Shown one piece after another: positions 37,193-46,124 of a DNA stretch of 64,000 bases (positions within the stretch are counted from its first letter, which is position 1; each line of letters opens with the position of its first letter). Origin of the DNA: Hyphomicrobiales bacterium. Lineage in GTDB: Bacteria; Pseudomonadota; Alphaproteobacteria; Rhizobiales; Rhizobiaceae. The translations under genes and the position numbers were made by a program. The DNA lies in the NCBI GenBank assembly GCA_900473915.1, contig UCNG01000009.1, positions 1 through 64,000 of the forward strand, read 5' to 3'. Below the pieces are notes generated by a model. That model was not told the origin of the DNA. It did no database searches and saw nothing but the letters and a program-made list of their open reading frames with translations.

Positions 37193-37822
37193 TCAGTCTA
37201 TCTCTCCATCCAGGCACTGCCGCAGCAGTCCTGCGGCATACTGCGTGGTGGGAGGTGTTTTCGTGAACAATATCCGGTAGATCACCGGTGCCACGACCCG
37301 ATCGAGCAGGGTTTCCGCGTCGGGCGGGGTTGCGCCTTGCCGGACACCGCGAGCAATGATGCTGGCGAGATTGCGCAGGATACATTCCGTGCATTGGCCC
37401 GCACGTTCGGTCGAGCTTCCGGCCAGCGCTTCGCGCAGCAACTCGCGTCCGGGGCCGGAACTCATTTCATCGACGAATTGTTCAAGCCAAAGGTCAAGGT
37501 CGCTTTGCCAGTCACCGCTATCCGGCGGCAGGGCATCAGCCTGAAACTGCCGCACGGCGACATCGGCCAGCAATTGCGAAAGATCACCCCAACGGCGGTA
37601 GATGGTCGAGGGCGTGACGCCTGCGCGGGCCGCGATCATCGGCACGGTGATCTCGGATGCGGCCTTTTCCTGCCGCAGTGTTTCCACGGCTTCCAGAACG
37701 GCGGCCTGTATCCGCGCCGCGCGGCCTCCCGGTCGGCTGATTGGGGCAGGGGCTGTATCTGTTTGATCTCTCAAGGACAATTCAAGGTCTTCCACGGTAT
37801 GGGGTGACGCATCAAACGCCAC
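37193..37822 (-). CDS. TetR/AcrR-family repressor
   Basis: About 200 residues. The N-terminal HTH is clear (ARIQAAVLEAVETLRQ, ITVPMIAARAGVTPSTIYRR, WGDLSQLLADVAV) with a C-terminal ligand domain of the TetR_C type. The GTG at 37822 lies inside the operator palindrome; another GTG in frame at 37795 could be the true start. Divergent from the MFS exporter gene at 37900, which it most likely represses. Confidence 0.87.
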   Translation of the reverse strand: MAFDASPHTVEDLELSLRDQTDTAPAPISRPGGRAARIQAAVLEAVETLRQEKAASEITVPMIAARAGVTPSTIYRRWGDLSQLLADVAVRQFQADALPPDSGDWQSDLDLWLEQFVDEMSSGPGRELLREALAGSSTERAGQCTECILRNLASIIARGVRQGATPPDAETLLDRVVAPVIYRILFTKTPPTTQYAAGLLRQCLDGEID

Positions 37823-37846
37823 TAACGCAAATAATTTGCTTTAGTG
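37820..37846. promoter_or_regulatory. TetR operator, 27-base palindrome
   Basis: Arms CACTAA-N-GCAAAT and ATTTGC-N-TTAGTG around a single central A, all arm bases pairing except the one N position. It overlaps the regulator's first codon and so can repress the regulator itself. Confidence 0.6.
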
Positions 37847-37856
37847 GTCAATTTGC

Positions 37857-37885
37857 GCTACAAACGCAACAAATTCGCTTTTAGC
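37857..37885. promoter_or_regulatory. Second, degenerate TetR-like site in front of the MFS gene
   Basis: GCTA at one end and TAGC at the other, with internal CGCAA and AATT-C-GC that match the layout of the 37820 palindrome at lower quality. It ends 14 bases before the MFS start codon. Confidence 0.35.
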
Positions 37886-37899
37886 ATGGAATCGCTGAC

Positions 37900-39090
37900 A
37901 TGACCACCCTTTGTAACGAGACGCGGGGCGGGGCGGAAAGATCATCCGCCCTTGCTTTGCACGGTCTCACCATCATTCTGTTTTTCGCGGCATCGAGCAT
38001 GACGACGCCGCTCTTTCCGCTTTATCAGGCAAGCTGGGGCATTTCGGCCTTTCTGATCAGCGTGATTTTCGCGGTCTATGTCGGCACGCTGCTCGTCTCG
38101 CTGTTGTTTCTGGGAGTTCTGTCCAATCATTTTGGCCGACGGCCTGTCATCGTGGCGGCCCTCGCGGTGGAATGCGCAGCACTTGTCATGTTCCTCGCTG
38201 GGGACAGCGGAAGCTGGCTGGTGGCGGCGCGTCTGGTTCAGGGCTTTGCCACAGGCATCGCGACCACGGCGGTCGCGGCAGCGCTTCTGGATGTCGATCA
38301 CAAGGCGGGCGCGGTGATCAACAGTCTGGCGCCTATGGTTGGCATGGCATTGGGCGCGATCGGGGCAGGTGTTCTGGTCCAGTTCGCGCCGTTGCCCTTG
38401 CGGCTGGTCTATGCGTTGACCTTGGGGCTTTCCCTGATCCAGATCCTGCGCACCTTGCTTTCAGCGGAGACTTTCCGGAATCGAACCAGCAAAGGCTTGT
38501 CCCTGCGGCCAAAGGTCGAGATTCCGACCGAGGTGCGGGGAATGTTTCTCCGCATCATCCCGCTGAATGTCGCCGTCTGGGGATTGGGCGCGCTGTTCCT
38601 GTCGCTGTTGCCCGGACTTCTGCATGAAATGGCGGCAGGACCGTCGATGGCGTGGCTGAGTGGCGCTGCGGTCGGAATTCTGACACTGGCGGGTGCGGGG
38701 GCCGTCATGCTCTTCCGCGACCGTTCGGCTGCAAGCGCTCGCAACTGGGCCGGGCTGACGATTATTGCCGGAACCGGGATCGTCCTGCTTGGTACGCTTT
38801 TTCACAGCCCTGTCTTGCTTCTGTTCGGTTCACTGCCGACCGGCATCGGCTTTGGCGCCGGGTTCCTTGGCGTATTGCGCGGTCTGGTGGCGCGTGCAAG
38901 GCCCGAAGAACGCGCCGGCCTGATCTCGTCCTTCTACATTGCCAGCTATCTGCCGAACGCGCTTCTGGCGATGATCGCCGGATATGCCGCAGGCCAGATC
39001 GGTGTTTTCGATACTGTGCTGGGGTTTGGAGCATTCATCATCCTTATGGCGGGTCTATCCCTGGCCATGAACGTGAATGAGCCAAATTGA
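37900..39090 (+). CDS. MFS transporter (drug or metabolite exporter)
   Basis: A 396-residue inner-membrane permease with about twelve hydrophobic segments. The MFS loop 2-3 motif appears as LGVLSNHFGRRPVIVAALAV and a motif-C-like Gly-rich helix follows (SLAPMVGMALGAIGAGVLV). Divergent from a TetR gene, the classic arrangement for drug efflux. The substrate cannot be told from sequence. Confidence 0.88.
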   Translation: MTTLCNETRGGAERSSALALHGLTIILFFAASSMTTPLFPLYQASWGISAFLISVIFAVYVGTLLVSLLFLGVLSNHFGRRPVIVAALAVECAALVMFLAGDSGSWLVAARLVQGFATGIATTAVAAALLDVDHKAGAVINSLAPMVGMALGAIGAGVLVQFAPLPLRLVYALTLGLSLIQILRTLLSAETFRNRTSKGLSLRPKVEIPTEVRGMFLRIIPLNVAVWGLGALFLSLLPGLLHEMAAGPSMAWLSGAAVGILTLAGAGAVMLFRDRSAASARNWAGLTIIAGTGIVLLGTLFHSPVLLLFGSLPTGIGFGAGFLGVLRGLVARARPEERAGLISSFYIASYLPNALLAMIAGYAAGQIGVFDTVLGFGAFIILMAGLSLAMNVNEPN

Positions 39091-39105
39091 GCGGTATGGC
39101 GCGGC

Positions 39106-40035
39106 CTAACTGAAAGAACGCCTCAGCCCCTCTATGAAACTGCGGGTGCGGATCGGAAGGTGACGCCGGCTGGGATAAATTGCATGGATGGTGACTTCGT
39201 TCATTGCGGTCTCCGGCAGGATTTCCACCAGCTTGCCAAGCACGATGTCTTTTTCAACGATGAATGAAGGCAGAAGCGCGATCCCAAGGCCCGCGAGCGC
39301 GGCCACACGGATCGCGTCGCCGCTGTCAAAGCGAGCATAGCCATCACCATGGATCGTGACGGGCTGTCCGTCTTTGCCGGGCAGGCTCCATACCGTTGAT
39401 GTCGCGCCTAATCCATAGACCAGCCGCTTGTGATGCGCCAGATCGGTAAGGCTGGCCGGTGTGCCATGTTTCCGGAGATATTCTGGTGACGCATAGAGTC
39501 CAAGCCGCGTCCGGTCGATCACCTGCGTGATATACTGCCCGTTCGGCGCGGTCGCCCCGACCCGGATCGCAAGATCGAACCCCTCCTCGACAAGATCGAC
39601 CAACCGGTCGGTGAAGCTCACTTCAATGGCCAGATCGGGCGCGGTTTTGAGATAGGTTGCAAGGTAGGGAATGATTTTCGCCTTCCCGTAGCCTTCGGAG
39701 ACCGTCAGGCGCAGTGTGCCGTGCGGTCGAAGCTGATCCTGACGAATGCTCGCCTCGGCTTCGGCAAGGTCTTCGAGCAGTTGCAGGCTACGGCGGTAGA
39801 ATTCATGGCCTTCGGTGGTCAGGGACAGGCGACGAGTGGTGCGGTGGAACAGCCGAATCCCAAGATAGCTTTCCAGCCGCGCCAGCGCCTTTCCGGCCGC
39901 GGAGCGGGTTAGCCCAACGGCCTTTCCACCGCCGACAAAACTGCCAGCCTCGGCCACGGCAACAAAGATACGCAGCGCCCCGATATCGAGATCGGAAGCG
40001 GGAGGCAGGCGTTTCGCGATATTTCGGCTTTGCAT
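39106..40035 (-). CDS. LysR-family transcriptional regulator
   Basis: A 309-residue LysR: HTH (DIGALRIFVAVAEAGSFVGG, LTRSAAGKALARLESYLGIR, LFHRTTRRLSLTTEG) and a substrate-binding domain typical of the group that controls neighbouring oxidoreductases and hydrolases (DLAIRVGATAPNGQYITQVI). Divergent from the esterase at 40105; a good inverted repeat lies between them. Confidence 0.9.
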   Translation of the reverse strand: MQSRNIAKRLPPASDLDIGALRIFVAVAEAGSFVGGGKAVGLTRSAAGKALARLESYLGIRLFHRTTRRLSLTTEGHEFYRRSLQLLEDLAEAEASIRQDQLRPHGTLRLTVSEGYGKAKIIPYLATYLKTAPDLAIEVSFTDRLVDLVEEGFDLAIRVGATAPNGQYITQVIDRTRLGLYASPEYLRKHGTPASLTDLAHHKRLVYGLGATSTVWSLPGKDGQPVTIHGDGYARFDSGDAIRVAALAGLGIALLPSFIVEKDIVLGKLVEILPETAMNEVTIHAIYPSRRHLPIRTRSFIEGLRRSFS

Positions 40036-40047
40036 TGGGGAAACCTG

Positions 40048-40083
40048 TTCGTCAATCGAAGGTCCATATTACCGATTGTCGAA
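40048..40083. promoter_or_regulatory. Inverted repeat between LysR and esterase genes
   Basis: 11-base arms TTCGTCAATCG and CGATTGTCGAA with one mismatch, separated by 14 bases. The position in a divergent LysR promoter region and the arm spacing suit a LysR regulatory site. Confidence 0.5.
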
Positions 40084-40104
40084 CACATTATGAAAGGTAT
40101 TTAA

Positions 40105-41058
40105 ATGTCCTCCAAGAATACGCTTCCCGAAAATGCACAGGCGGCCCTTGATGGCTGGATCGCTGCTGCAGGCCCCGTGGTGGAAAAGATTTACGGTACA
40201 TCGGAAGCGAGTTGGGCAAAAGTCCGCTCCGATTATATGAGAGGTCTTGGCCACCTGTTTCCCGCGCCGAAAGGCGTTTCTTATGGAACTACGACGCTGG
40301 ATTCCATGCCGACGATGACGGCTGTTCCTGAAGGCTCGGAACCTCAACGGGTCTTGCTCTATATCCACGGTGGTGGCTATGTTCATGGCGGCGTTGAAGG
40401 CTATCGCGGTTTGACCGGGCGGCTGGCAAAGGCCTTGAATGCGAAGATCTATGCACCCGAATATCGTCAGGCACCGGAATTTCCGTTTCCAACCCCGATT
40501 GATGATGTGTTTGCCGCCTATCGCGCGATTCTCTCATCGGGCGTTGATCCGAAAAATCTCGTTCTTGCGGGCGATTCCGCTGGTGGCGCTATGGTCGTCA
40601 CCATGATGCGCAAGGCCCGCAATGCGGGGATCGCATTGCCTGCGGCAGGTGTCGCCTTTTCGCCCTGGGCCAATCTGACACATAGCGGGCGGTCAGCCAC
40701 CGTGCGCGATGGGATTGATCCGCTTTGCAGCGTGGAATTTTTGAACAAGCTGGCGCGCATGTTCCTCGCCGGTGAATTGCCGACACATTCTGATGCCTCT
40801 CCAGTCTTCGCCGATGTTCACGATCTGGCACCAGTGCTGATCCAGATCGGTGAAAACGAGGTCATGCTTAGCGATGCGATCCGTCTTGCGTCCAATCTGG
40901 GCGAGGCACGGGTGCGCACGTCGCTTGAAGTCTGGCCGGGCATGTTTCATGTCTGGCATCTGCTGGCCGGTGTCCTGCCTGAAGCGGATCAAGCGATCCT
41001 CGATGCCGTCCGGTTTCTTGATGATGCGCTGACTTCAAAGGCCCGTACAGGGCTTTAA
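40105..41058 (+). CDS. Alpha/beta hydrolase, hormone-sensitive-lipase (HGGG) family
   Basis: A 317-residue esterase. The oxyanion-hole motif HGGGYVHGG, the nucleophile elbow GDSAGGAM, and the later Asp (IGENEVMLSDA) and His (GMFHVWH) complete the triad. It hydrolyses short esters or lactones. The start at 40105 is followed by MSSKNTLPENAQAALDGWIA. Divergent from the LysR gene, which probably regulates it. Confidence 0.9.
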   Translation: MSSKNTLPENAQAALDGWIAAAGPVVEKIYGTSEASWAKVRSDYMRGLGHLFPAPKGVSYGTTTLDSMPTMTAVPEGSEPQRVLLYIHGGGYVHGGVEGYRGLTGRLAKALNAKIYAPEYRQAPEFPFPTPIDDVFAAYRAILSSGVDPKNLVLAGDSAGGAMVVTMMRKARNAGIALPAAGVAFSPWANLTHSGRSATVRDGIDPLCSVEFLNKLARMFLAGELPTHSDASPVFADVHDLAPVLIQIGENEVMLSDAIRLASNLGEARVRTSLEVWPGMFHVWHLLAGVLPEADQAILDAVRFLDDALTSKARTGL

Positions 41059-41433
41059 TCCGCGATTGGTGAAACATTTGGTAGCGCTGGCCATTCGACG
41101 GATTAGCTGCGGATTTTGCCGTGCATTCTTCGATACTTGAGCGCCTCGCCCTTGCCGATCAGACAGGTCCAGCGTCTTCAGCGCTTCGATGATCTCGTCA
41201 TATGAGACGGCCTTATCGGTTCCAGGATAAAGGCGAAGGGCCGGACTGGAATCGATGGCAAAGATGTCGGATGCCCACGACGCAAGAATGGCGCGTTTCT
41301 CGTCTATCTCGATATCGTCGGCTGCAAGAACGTCTCGGGGATGACCGAAATGTTGGACCGGATGATGCAGATGCTCGGCGCTAATTGCTGCTGTTTTCTC
41401 CGGAATCGAATTTTCCAATCTTTCCTTTCTCAT
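41035..41433 (-). CDS. Conserved alphaproteobacterial hypothetical protein
   Basis: The core FGHPRDVLAADDIEIDEKRA onward (ILASWASDIFAIDSSPALR) and SYDEIIEALKTLD form a small helical domain frequently found in alphaproteobacteria. The C-terminal domain of the protein at 60944-61708 carries the same pattern (P, V, KRAIL, W-A, ID, terminal helix). The 132-residue frame overlaps the end of the convergent esterase, so the real protein may be shorter. No function is known. Confidence 0.6.
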   Translation of the reverse strand: MRKERLENSIPEKTAAISAEHLHHPVQHFGHPRDVLAADDIEIDEKRAILASWASDIFAIDSSPALRLYPGTDKAVSYDEIIEALKTLDLSDRQGRGAQVSKNARQNPQLIRRMASATKCFTNRGLKPCTGL

Positions 41434-41489
41434 AGCTTGCCCCCCTTTGATGCCAGGCGGATGGTTTCGGTTGCATGTGGCGCAGGTCG

Positions 41490-41726
41490 TTAGTGCGCCC
41501 GGTGATCGAACACGCCTCGCGCGGCCTCGACCATTGTTTTTAGATGGCTCGGTTCGCGAACACCTTGCCTGTATAATTCCACAGTGATGGCCGCCATCCG
41601 CTCCGCTTCCTCAGTTTCCTTGGTAACTCCAGCTCTCGATCGAATGTCATCGAAAACCCTCTGACAGACAACAAGGTCTCTGGAATAGAGTGGTTGGGGT
41701 GAGCGCTTGATTGTAGTCTGAACCAT
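41490..41726 (-). CDS. Conserved small hypothetical protein downstream of groEL
   Basis: A 78-residue protein (MVQTTIKRSPQPLYSRDLVV...) with a conserved core QRVFDDIRSRAGVTKETEEA and ITVELYRQGVREPSHLK. ATG 41726 has GAGGAGA upstream and is preferred over 41777. It follows groEL after a strong stem-loop, and its small size and position suggest a heat-shock-associated accessory. Function not recognised. Confidence 0.6.
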   Translation of the reverse strand: MVQTTIKRSPQPLYSRDLVVCQRVFDDIRSRAGVTKETEEAERMAAITVELYRQGVREPSHLKTMVEAARGVFDHRAH

Positions 41727-41744
41727 GTTTATCTCCTCATTGGA

Positions 41745-41769
41745 GGCTCGCCCCCAGCGGGGGCGAGCC
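41745..41769 (-). other. Strong stem-loop between groEL and the small downstream gene
   Basis: Perfect 11-base stem GGCTCGCCCCC / GGGGGCGAGCC with a 3-base loop, directly before the ribosome site of the 41726 gene. There is no T-tract, so it is more likely a partial terminator or an mRNA-processing or stabilising element than a full terminator. Confidence 0.5.
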
Positions 41770-41781
41770 AAAGACAATCGC

Positions 41782-43434
<1,653 letters not shown>

Positions 43435-43471
43435 CTATTTGACTGATGGGTTGGATTGACGGGTTATCGCC

Positions 43472-43786
43472 TCAGGCAGCTTTTTTCTGCTCTGCCTGGG
43501 TTTCGATGATGCCCATGACATCGCTTTCCTTCATGATCAGCAGGTCTTCGCCGTTGATCTTGATCTCGGTGCCGGACCATTTGCCGAACAGGATGCGGTC
43601 GCCGGCCTTGACGTCGAGCGCCTGGATCTGGCCGGCATCGTTGCGCGCGCCGGGACCTACGGCGATGACTTCGCCTTCCTGCGGCTTTTCCTTGGCGGTG
43701 TCGGGAATGATGATGCCGCCCTTGGTCTTTTCTTCGGATTCGACCCGGCGGACGAGAATGCGATCATGAAGCGGTCGGAACGACAT
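43472..43786 (-). CDS. groES: 10-kDa co-chaperonin GroES
   Basis: A 104-residue co-chaperonin: [38 protein letters not shown], and the mobile-loop and dome residues of the family, ending [11 protein letters not shown] 43786 has GGAGGAAAAC upstream; the longer frame to 43861 lies inside the promoter region. First gene of the groESL operon. Confidence 0.96.
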   Translation of the reverse strand: MSFRPLHDRILVRRVESEEKTKGGIIIPDTAKEKPQEGEVIAVGPGARNDAGQIQALDVKAGDRILFGKWSGTEIKINGEDLLIMKESDVMGIIETQAEQKKAA

Positions 43787-43875
43787 GTTTTCCTCCGTTG
43801 AGCAAAAATGATGACGTTGTTCCCTCTGGCCGGACCGAATGATCGGTCCGGGCGGGTGCAAAACCTCAAGTCGAG

Positions 43876-43891
43876 CATTTTGCGCAAAATG
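43876..43891. promoter_or_regulatory. Perfect 16-base palindrome in the groES leader
   Basis: CATTTTGC/GCAAAATG with no loop, about 90 bases upstream of groES. It may be an operator or an mRNA thermosensor-like hairpin; there is no T-tract. Confidence 0.45.
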
Positions 43892-43920
43892 ATCTGGTTT
43901 TGAGATTTTTCGATTTCAAG
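43892..43920 (-). promoter_or_regulatory. Possible heat-shock sigma (RpoH) promoter of groESL
   Basis: CTTG(AA) at 43920-43917 and CCAGAT at 43897-43892 with 19 bases between. The -35 is good, the -10 poor compared with CTTG-N17/18-CYTAT-type RpoH promoters. Confidence 0.35.
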
Positions 43921-43937
43921 AGGGAGAAACGAAAAAA

Positions 43938-43964
43938 TTAGCACTCGTCTTCTGATGCTACTAA
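43938..43964. promoter_or_regulatory. Degenerate CIRCE-like element
   Basis: TTAGCACTC, nine bases, then TGCTACTAA. The left arm is a perfect CIRCE half-site (HrcA operator) and the right arm matches five of nine positions of GAGTGCTAA. Length and spacing are exact, so it is either a decaying HrcA operator or one bound weakly. Confidence 0.5.
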
Positions 43965-43975
43965 CATACTGGAAA

Positions 43976-44001
43976 GGAACAATAAACGGCGCGCTTGCGT
44001 T
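43976..44001 (+). promoter_or_regulatory. EcfG-type general-stress promoter for usg
   Basis: GGAAC (43976-43980), 17 bases, CGTT (43998-44001), a full match to the alphaproteobacterial EcfG consensus. It lies 67 bases before the usg start. Confidence 0.55.
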
Positions 44002-44068
44002 TAAAAATCCGTTGATGGTCGTGAAATTTTGCGACACACTTCACAGTGTCATGAAACGGAGATGAAGC

Positions 44069-44341
44069 ATGCAATTCTCATCGGATCTGGAACGTCAGCT
44101 CAATGGCTACGGCCTCACCACCGCGCACATCCTCTATCGCATTCCTGATTTCGAATCCGTGCTGCAGACCTATGTCTGGCAGGACTACGATCTGGCACCC
44201 GATTTTCCTGAGATGCACAGGTTCCTGGATTTCTGGCAGTCCAGGCTTGAAGGCCCGCTCCATTCTGTCCGCTATACGCATCAGTGCTTGATCGGACCGA
44301 ATGAATGGCGCCGCGTCGAAGGCGAGTTCAAGCTTCACTGA
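44069..44341 (+). CDS. usg: Usg-family protein
   Basis: A 90-residue protein with the Usg pattern LTTAHILYRIPDFESVLQTY, WQDYDLAPDFPEMHRFLDFW and EGPLHSVRYTHQCLIGPNEW. Usg proteins are alphaproteobacterial, often near trp genes, and of unknown function. Here it stands alone between the groES promoter region and an empty stretch, with an EcfG-type promoter upstream that suggests stress induction. Confidence 0.85.
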   Translation: MQFSSDLERQLNGYGLTTAHILYRIPDFESVLQTYVWQDYDLAPDFPEMHRFLDFWQSRLEGPLHSVRYTHQCLIGPNEWRRVEGEFKLH

Positions 44342-44855
44342 GGTCTTGAACAGAAATTTCCTCTATCCTAGCTTTTTCGTGACCGGGGCTTGATGAGATC
44401 GGTCAATATCCCACGTCTGTTCAGAGTGAAACCGGATAGGGAAGAGAAGATCAAAATCATCAAAGACTTCAGCATCAAGGAACGCGAAGAGGTCTTTGCC
44501 GCCGTCGCGCGTGTCCTGAGGGGACCGCTTGCGAGGCTTATGTCGAAGGCAACCGCCATTACACGCAGGCAGAGAACACGCATAGTCATTCGACCGTTCT
44601 GCATGTTGGTAGTGCTGTAGCCGTACAAGGGAATGAACAATCTCACTAAAATTCAATGCAGGCCGAGGCATCGGTATTTCAGCTAAAATCGACGTTTCAG
44701 CAGGCAATGCTCCTGTAGACGCACGCTTTCCCACTTCGATCGGGTGTCTATTGGCAATTGGGAAATCGGGAAGATTGGTGCGTCGGTGGCTTCGGGAACA
44801 GATTTGCGGGCGACTGGTCACGTTGTGGTGAGCGATCCGCAAAAAATCTCTTTTA
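44342..44855 (+). other. 514 bases without a recognised gene
   Basis: No frame shows a recognised family. The plus-strand frame 44390-44620 contains EDFSIKEREEVFAAV-like coding-looking sequence (KIIKDFSIKEREEVFAAVAR), so it may be the remnant of an unknown gene. The minus-strand 167-residue frame is probably its antisense shadow. Confidence 0.3.
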
Positions 44856-44884
44856 TTGACGAACAAAACATGAACATGTATCTT
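44856..44884 (+). promoter_or_regulatory. SOS-type promoter of the radical-SAM/UdgX operon
   Basis: TTGACG (44856-44861) and TATCTT (44879-44884) are 17 bases apart. In the spacer lies GAAC-N7-GAAC (44861-44875), the reverse complement of the alphaproteobacterial LexA box GTTC-N7-GTTC. The start codon at 44892 lies about seven bases after the -10, so the mRNA may be leaderless. Confidence 0.6.
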
Positions 44885-44891
44885 CGCTCAT

Positions 44892-46124
44892 ATGGTGAAA
44901 AAGAGCCTTCAGGATAAACTTGCCATCCTATCGGATGCGGCAAAATACGATGCATCTTGTGCGTCAAGCGGTGGCGAGAAGCGCGATGCAAGCAAGGGCG
45001 GTGTCGGATCGTCGGGAGGAGCAGGGATTTGCCATGCTTACACTCCGGATGGGCGCTGTATCAGCCTGCTGAAAATTCTTATGACCAACTTCTGCATCTT
45101 CGACTGTGCCTATTGCATAAACCGGGTCAGCTCGAACGTGGAACGGGCGCGGTTCTCAGTCGAGGAAGTTGTCTCGCTCACGCTGGAATTTTATCGACGC
45201 AATTACATCGAGGGCCTGTTCTTGTCCTCGGGCATCATCAAGTCCCCCGACCAGACCATGTCCGATATGGTACGCATAGCGCGGACATTGCGGGAGGGTC
45301 ACGGCTTCCGCGGCTATATCCATCTCAAGACGATTCCCGATGCAAGTCCGGACTTGATCCGGGAGGCCGGGCTTTGGGCTGATCGGCTATCGATTAATGT
45401 CGAATTGCCGGAGGACGCAAGTGTGCGCAAATTCGCTCCGGAAAAACGCCCTGAAACGATCCGTGGTGCGATGGCACAAGTGCGGCTGGAAGGCGAGGCG
45501 GCAAAAGATAAGACCCATACCGGGCGTAAGCCGCGCCGGTTTGCACCGGCCGGGCAAAGTACGCAGATGATCATCGGCGCGGATGGGGCAGACGATGTGA
45601 CCATCCTCAAAATGTCGACACGGCTTTACAGTGGTTACAAGCTGCGACGGGTTTATTATTCAGCATTCTCCCCGATCCCGGACGCCTCCGCAGCTCTGCC
45701 CTTGATCCAGCCTCCTCTTCTGCGTGAACACCGCCTATATCAGGCAGATTGGCTTTTGCGTTTCTATGGGTTCACCGCCGAGGAAATCGCTACCGGCACG
45801 AAGGCTGGTCATCTTGATTTGGAACTGGACCCAAAACTTGCCTGGGCCATACAGCACCGTGGCCTATTCCCTCTGGATGTAAACCGTGCAAGCCGTGAAT
45901 TGCTGCTGCGTGTTCCTGGATTTGGCACCCGCACGGTGGATCGCATAATCGTTGCGCGCCAGAACGGCGGTTTAAGATACGAAGATCTGGTGCGGATAGG
46001 TGCCAACATGAACAAGGCACGCCCCTTTTTCATGGCACCTGGCTGGTCGCCGGGGCGGCTCATCGACAACGTCGATTTACGCGCTCGATTTGCACCTCCC
46101 GCTGAGCAACTGCGGCTATTATGA
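44892..46124 (+). CDS. Putative DNA modification/repair radical SAM protein
   Basis: A 410-residue protein with the radical-SAM cluster CIFDCAYC (CxxxCxxC) after LLKILMTNF, and a C-terminal helix-hairpin-helix DNA-binding region (DVNRASRELLLRVPGFGTRT). It matches the family predicted for DNA modification or repair that is always paired with a UdgX-type uracil-DNA protein. It uses a 4Fe-4S cluster and S-adenosylmethionine for radical chemistry; the substrate is unknown. It overlaps the UdgX gene by four bases. Confidence 0.9.
   Translation: MVKKSLQDKLAILSDAAKYDASCASSGGEKRDASKGGVGSSGGAGICHAYTPDGRCISLLKILMTNFCIFDCAYCINRVSSNVERARFSVEEVVSLTLEFYRRNYIEGLFLSSGIIKSPDQTMSDMVRIARTLREGHGFRGYIHLKTIPDASPDLIREAGLWADRLSINVELPEDASVRKFAPEKRPETIRGAMAQVRLEGEAAKDKTHTGRKPRRFAPAGQSTQMIIGADGADDVTILKMSTRLYSGYKLRRVYYSAFSPIPDASAALPLIQPPLLREHRLYQADWLLRFYGFTAEEIATGTKAGHLDLELDPKLAWAIQHRGLFPLDVNRASRELLLRVPGFGTRTVDRIIVARQNGGLRYEDLVRIGANMNKARPFFMAPGWSPGRLIDNVDLRARFAPPAEQLRLL

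Noticed and set aside
44363..44866. 167-codon minus-strand frame before the radical-SAM gene
   Set aside because: No family likeness, and it would run across the promoter of the opposite gene; treated as non-coding.
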